From Epiperipatus broadwayi (lineage: Eukaryota > Onychophora > Udeonychophora > Euonychophora > Peripatidae): 64,000 nt of DNA. Under the pieces are notes generated by a model that saw only the letters and a program-made list of their open reading frames with translations, did no database searches and was not told the origin of the DNA. The DNA is taken from positions 10,698,876 through 10,762,875 of the forward strand of contig JAQFVV010006203.1 of assembly GCA_028023455.1 (NCBI GenBank), written 5' to 3'. A program made the translations under genes and the position numbers. This document shows, in pieces, positions 58,926-64,000 of the stretch. Position 1 is the first letter of the stretch. Each line of letters opens with the position of its first letter.

Positions 58926-61259
58926 AAAAAACACATGTACTTAACTAAACTGAATAAAAGTGATCAAGTCCCTTTTTTGACTTGATAATATTAACTTTCT
59001 CTGATATCTTTTTAAGTAGTTATAAATAATGCCAGTATGTATGTGTGACCATGAGTGGTCTTATACATGTGGAAAGAGGAAACTAAGGATTCTTTGTTGA
59101 AGGAATCTATTATTGGAGATAAAGCGTAATGCACTCCATTGCTTTCACTGTAATTTTGTTCAATTGCTATGACTAATATATATTGATCTAGTTATAACTG
59201 CTAGTATATTTTGTTAGTTAAAATGACTTCCCAATATCGAAATATTTCAAATCTTAAATGATGCCAGTGATTATTTTCCTTTTTATTTTGGGTGTTTAGA
59301 AATGAGATAATTTATTTATCTCATTATTGACACGACTAAATTAATATTTATGATAGTTGCAAACAGGCTATGGTATTATATTTCTTTATAGTTACAAAAG
59401 GGCAGTAGCTATTATAGTAATATATATTTTATTTAATTACAAATTATAGCAGCTATCATAGCATATTCCTATTTAGTTACAATATATAGTATTAATATAT
59501 TTTTATAGTCCTAATGTCAGGTCTACACTACGCATAAGCAAACAGATTTGGGTTTAAAATCTTAGAATGATTGAAACTCTATTTATTATTATGGATAATG
59601 TAAAAGTGATAACTTGGGACTGCAAGATATGTGGACTTAAATTCTGCCTTTCACTGAAAAAGGCTAATATAATCTAGACATGTAGATAATATACTACTAT
59701 CTAATATTCATTGATTACTGAAATTTAGTAGCTTTGTGATGGCAAATCTATTGCCTTCACTTCTTATTGCTAAAATTTATCAGATTTGAAATCATTGTGC
59801 AACCTAGTTGTTAAAATCATTATTTAATGAACTCTTTTCATTAAACAATGCCTCAAATTTAGATTTAATTTATATTCAACTGAACATATTTGAAGAATGA
59901 AGTGAAAGCATGCACCACTTATTGCAGGCATGTACATACTTTACACATCTCAGGTTATTAATCTTACACAAACTATCATTTAACTTTAAGAATCTGTTCA
60001 CAATTATATATATATATATGTTTTGGTTGTTGCTCATTTTCTCAGAGCAATGTGAGCTACAGGCTAACGTTTTGTTTAACTGCATATGTATAATGAACTA
60101 AAATAAAAATAAAAATCCTTTAAAGTTGATAAACAAAAGTAGACTTTACCAACTAACAGTTTCAGATAAGAAAAGTGAAGAAGAAATTATTTCTTACTAG
60201 GTTTAATTAATAAAAGTTGTGTGTATTGTGCGTGCAGGATTTTGCATATGCTAATCGATCAATATTGAATGAAGAAAATTAAACCATGAGCTTCATTAGA
60301 TTTTGGAAAAAATAAATAAATGGAAACCTATCTGGCCCAATTCAAATCCATATCATAGGGCTTGGGAGGGATTAACGTTCATAAATATCTGCTTAGAAGT
60401 AATTGCGATTTATTAAACTGCATTAGTTTTATAATTTATATAATAGGTGTAAGTAATATTTACTAAAGCAATAAACCTTTAAGCATGTGAGCTTGAAAAT
60501 GCGAAGGTGGGGACCTCTACAGGTTTTAATAGATGTAAGTAATTTATTTAATGTATAATAATTTGTAATTGGGTATTTTGTTTTGTAGAGATTAGGAATC
60601 TTGTACTTAGTAAATATTTATATACTATTTAATGTTTGTAAAAAAAAAAAAAAAAAGGTAAACAAAGACATGATACACGAATGAATTCGTTTCGCTCCTA
60701 CCTCAGCTGGGGAGGTCTAAAATACAATGTCATAAATTGATTCTACTATAAATAAAAGCAGAAATAATGAAAATAATATAAATTTATTTATTCTTCTGTA
60801 CAGAATGTGGATAAGCTTGTGCAAGAATCCGCTCTTCATATTAATAAAACTAAAAATTGTAGAATCATTTAACGTTAGGGAATTTATATTATGAACAGAA
60901 ATGCCTAAAGCTGAGCCGCGATCAATACTTTAAGGGCCAGAGTCGGCCACTACTTTTTCCATCAAACTACTCATTACACTAAAATTAATTTCATTCATCA
61001 GAATTGTAATAGATTTAACTTTCTGCAATAGTCAAAAAAAAAAAAAGAGAGACAAATGTAAAAATAATTTTTATTATTTTTTTAAAATCGACTATTATCG
61101 TTAATTGAGAAGTTGCTTTATAAATTACTATAATTATTTTATTAACCATTTTATATTTATTCTGTTTATTATAAATTGACTGAAAAACGAGACGAAAACA
61201 AGGAAATAGTGGCTAAAACAAAATTTTCTCTCAGTTATTATTTTGTTACGCATGCTTTC
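58926..61259. other. Intergenic stretch upstream of PRODH
   Basis: AT-rich with an A17 run at 60640-60656. CpG frequency rises from about 60670 toward the gene (for example GTTTCGCTCC, GAGCCGCGATC). No upstream gene is recognised. Confidence 0.5.
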
Positions 61260-61337
61260 TAAAATGATCTTCTTCCCGCGTGATATTCATTCAGTCTGTT
61301 AAATCACATGTTTTCCCTTGACTTATTACCGTAGAAT
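61260..61337 (+). promoter_or_regulatory. Likely PRODH promoter and 5'UTR
   Basis: A CpG-bearing stretch with CTTCCCGCGTGAT (61270-61282) precedes an initiator-like TCAGTC at 61291-61296, 42 bp before the ATG. No TATA box is seen at the expected distance. The ATG context is GAATATGG. Confidence 0.45.
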
Positions 61338-61646
61338 ATGGCGACTTTACATGTCTCCAAGTGGAATCTTTTTAAATATTCCAAAAATGTTTCTGCTGTA
61401 AATCGATTAAGAAATCAGAAATCTGCTTTGCCTTTATTAAGTTGTAATCAATTTCACAAATCTTCCATTTGTGCATCTCAAGAGGCAAACCAAACTGCAA
61501 AAAATGAACAATTTTACGGGGGGTTAGACCCGCAATTCGAAAATGCTAAAGAAGCGTATCGAAGTAAAACGACATGGGAAATTATTAGAGCTCTTTTGGT
61601 GTTTAGGTTATGTTCTTATGAAACTCTAGTCAATAAAAATATTGAG
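61338..61646 (+). CDS. PRODH: Proline dehydrogenase 1, mitochondrial, first coding exon
   Basis: The exon encodes exactly 103 residues, and the next bases are a consensus donor GTGAGT (61647). The first ~50 residues are rich in Ser, Lys, Arg and Asn with no acidic residues before about residue 49, as in mitochondrial leaders. The segment GLDPQFENAKEAYRSKTTWE followed by IIRALLVFRLCSYETLV is the characteristic N-terminal block of animal PRODH. PRODH is an FAD enzyme of the mitochondrial inner membrane that oxidises L-proline to pyrroline-5-carboxylate and passes electrons to quinone. The catalytic TIM-barrel exons are not in the window: the intron after residue 103 is at least 2.3 kb and runs off the right edge. 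The related hydroxyproline dehydrogenase PRODH2 is the main alternative, but the SKTTWE / RALLV wording favours PRODH. Confidence 0.85.
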
Positions 61647-61652
61647 GTGAGT

Positions 61653-62761
61653 AAATAATAGTGTGTATTTTAATTATGATTTTTTGTATGGTGAATATAT
61701 TTACATCTGCTTGTCTCCAATTTTGTTTTTGAAAACGTTATTTCAAACGCATATTTTGCGTACCGTTTAATCGTAAAATGTTCTGTATTTTTTTTTATCT
61801 TTTGTAAATTCTGTGTGTTCAGTTTATCGTATATAACAGTGTAAATAGTTTTTATTTTAGTTTTTTAATTTCGCTGGTTTTCAAGGATTCGTGTTTTTTG
61901 GTTGCCTTTGCCTTCTGTAAACATAAAATTGTTGCGGAAGTCTGGTTGTAGTGTTCCGTATCTAATTTTTAGATTAAATGTTAAATTACGGAACATGTAT
62001 CAGTTCATTAAGTTTATGTTGTGCCAATAATTAAGAATGTGCTCAAGGGATGACGTAAAGGCAAACTGTCACTGGTGATGATCGAAGGAGTTGTCATTTG
62101 ATATTATAATGCAATATTGCTTTGATACTTTATTCTCCTTCAGGCCAAAAAATTAACATGCATACATATTCATATTGTTTATATAATAAAACTAAGGTTA
62201 AAATAAAAACTTGCTTAGTAAAAAAATTTGGCACCCCCTCCAGCTGTCAAAAGTTAAAAGGTCTACAAGTTTAATTTTTTTATTTTAAAGTTTGCAGTTA
62301 ATTATGAAGTCCCAGTTTACATTTTATATATGTTTTTTAATTAAATCTGTCAAAAAAAAAAAAGTTTTTTCTCCTCCTAATATAGGTACTATATTATAGA
62401 TATATGTTGTTAATGTTGAAACCCCTTTTTTTCAATATTAGAATGTAATATTAATTTTTTTGAAAGGAAGTATTTATCATATAGCATTTTAATGGCTGAC
62501 ATTGATCATGTATACATATAGTTATTTTACTACCCGTACTTATTTTTTGCCAGTAGTGATCTTTCATTAAAAAACTACGATATTCCTATGGCTCGAATCT
62601 TCGGTTTATTTTTTATTTGACTAATCCAGAAACTTGAATTTTTCATCTTTCTTAAATTAATGACTTTACTGACTTTAAAAAGGAATTGCTATTTATAAAT
62701 ATAAATAATAATTTTAATATATATTAAATATGCATTTACAATATGTTCTGTAAACTATGGA
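61653..62761 (+). other. PRODH intron 1, first part
   Basis: T-rich intronic DNA without recognisable exons. Confidence 0.6.
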
Positions 62762-62762
62762 G

Positions 62763-62835
62763 AAAGTTGTAGTGGTAGAATAGTAATGCATTCACTTTCT
62801 ATGCCTATGAGGTTCAAACCTTGATTGAGGAAAAA
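62763..62835 (+). repeat. tRNA-like SINE head in PRODH intron 1
   Basis: TAGTGGTAGAATAG (62770-62783) and GAGGTTCAAACC (62809-62820) lie at tRNA-like spacing, with a GGTTCAAACC B-box. The acceptor stem does not close, so it is a tRNA-derived repeat, not a tRNA gene. Confidence 0.5.
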
Positions 62836-62840
62836 ATTTA

Positions 62841-63854
62841 ACAGGTGTAGAATTTTTTTTAAATAGCTCATCCATAACCAATCCAGTGAATTATCCAATA
62901 TTAGAAATGGGCAAACTTAGTTATTTCTCTCTTCTTTTCTTTGTTATAGAAAAATGAAAACCATAAATTCATAGAATAGTGAGACAATTATCTTATATTG
63001 CTTAAATTAAAGAGATAACCAAGAGAGAAAAAGAAATGTTTCAGTCAAATGAATTAATTGATGGACTGAATTATGATATTTATTATTTTTAAAAAAATAT
63101 TTGTATCAATTTTGTCAAGATTATGTAAAATGTATTTCTTGATAAAATTTTAATTCAGTTCAGAATAATAATATATGGTGATTGTGGAAATTTGAATTAC
63201 CTTTTTGGAATGTTGTTAAATTAAAATGCCAAATAACTGTTAGAAAATGAAGTTGAATCTAATGGCTGTATATATGTTTACAACTGCTATAGTAAGACTA
63301 TCATCCCTGGACAATTTTTTTATAGCTTGCAATTGTTCATCAATTTTAGAAATTGTTTGTTATAACTGCTCATAGTCCAAAGCTTGCAGACAGTTCTTGT
63401 TATCTGGAAACTACTCTACAATTGAATCAACTAATAATCTAGTATTATCCTAATATGACTGGAAATTAAAAAATAGCAATTGTAACAATGCATTTGGCAT
63501 GTATCTTCACTTGATTGTACACACATATAAAAAGTTAGCAATTAAAATCTTATACAAAGAAAATGGCCTAATTAATAAATACAATAGGCTCAGTAAAAAA
63601 TGTCTTGCCTCTATATGCATTTTTCTGTAGCTTTATATAAGTATGCACATACTGTGCATATATTTCTATTTAAAAATAGGAAAAAAATAGAATAAAATAT
63701 TCCCATTTTAAATATAAATTAAAACACAAATTTATAACATTTTTATAAATTATTCTAAGAAAGTCACAAATATAAAAAAATATTTTTACTTTTCCATCCT
63801 CTTCCTTAATACATTGTACAGACTTAAACCTGCATTTATATATGTAATATATGC
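62841..63854 (+). other. PRODH intron 1, middle part
   Basis: AT-rich; nothing recognised. The second PRODH exon is not seen. Confidence 0.5.
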
Positions 63855-63925
63855 GGGATTTGAACTCAGACTTTTACACCGGGGGGGGGGGAGGGCACTA
63901 CTCTCAGTGCCATCTCACATTGCTG
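63855..63925 (-). repeat. tRNA-like SINE head with G run
   Basis: On the minus strand, TGAGATGGCACTGAGAG (63918-63902) as A-box region and GAGTTCAAATCCC (63867-63855) as B-box. An 11-G run (63881-63891, plus strand) lies between them, which is unusual for a SINE head. Confidence 0.5.
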
Positions 63926-64000
63926 CTTCTATTTTATATTTTTAAATTTTTAATTAACTCTAAAAATTCTTTATTTAAGTTTTGCAAGAGGATTATCATG

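Noticed and set aside
62763-62835. A true tRNA gene
   Set aside because: Box spacing is tRNA-like but the acceptor and anticodon stems cannot be formed. A tRNA-derived repeat is the better explanation.

Overview
This is an AT-rich stretch of an animal nuclear genome in which almost everything is intron, intergenic DNA or decayed transposons. The one confidently recognised host gene is at the right end: the first coding exon (61338-61646, plus strand) of proline dehydrogenase 1 (PRODH), with a mitochondrial-type leader, a GTGAGT splice donor and a large intron that runs off the window. The repeat content (RTE-like and other LINEs, Ty3/gypsy-type LTR elements, piggyBac and Merlin relics, tRNA-derived SINE heads, long palindromic MITEs, TA and CA microsatellites) and the huge AT-rich introns suggest a lophotrochozoan, perhaps a cephalopod. 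That placement is an inference.

Layout. 0-15 kb: palindromic MITEs (151-813, 2493-2783), a tandem ~97-bp repeat inside an inverted repeat (5700-6611), a broken minus-strand LTR-gag fragment (7020-7893), dispersed repeats and a SINE, and a piggyBac transposase pseudogene (12936-13812) with a terminal-repeat-like palindrome at 14148-14218. 15-23 kb: mostly featureless, with one possible orphan coding exon at 15072-15187. 23.4-26.5 kb: a LINE whose middle ~0.95 kb is inverted in place. 27.8-28.2 kb: an isolated CpG-bearing promoter-like segment with a full RFX X-box palindrome and a GTAAGT donor, probably the 5' end of an unidentified, possibly ciliary, gene. 30.7-31.8 kb: an RTE-type reverse transcriptase pseudogene.

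31.8-42.5 kb: the most unusual structure. Two copies of one LTR retroelement interior lie head to head around a single shared LTR, with another LTR inverted at the left end and a fold-back at the right end. Both interiors encode the same protein, about 305 residues with a charged helical N-terminus and four to five tandem ~37-residue repeats; I do not recognise it and find no reverse transcriptase. The LTRs carry 16-bp terminal inverted repeats, the primer site is tRNA-Lys-like, and AGTAT flanks the whole assembly. One copy has a TTAA-flanked piggyBac-like MITE that the other lacks.

45.8-49.4 kb: a gypsy-type element with both LTRs, gag, protease and integrase pieces, but no reverse transcriptase. 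51.3-52.0 kb: a Merlin (ISXO2-like) transposase relic. 52.8-54.1 kb: direct and inverted ~435-bp repeat units. 56.5-58.6 kb: a degenerate ~120-bp tandem array interrupted by a miniature LTR element with a 267-bp interior and perfect CTTAT target duplications. 61.3-64 kb: PRODH exon 1 and part of intron 1, with tRNA-like SINE heads.

Apart from PRODH and the X-box promoter there is no sign of host genes working together. The mobile elements are nested and decayed, and many changes between copies are CpG-type transitions, which suggests germline methylation of these repeats.
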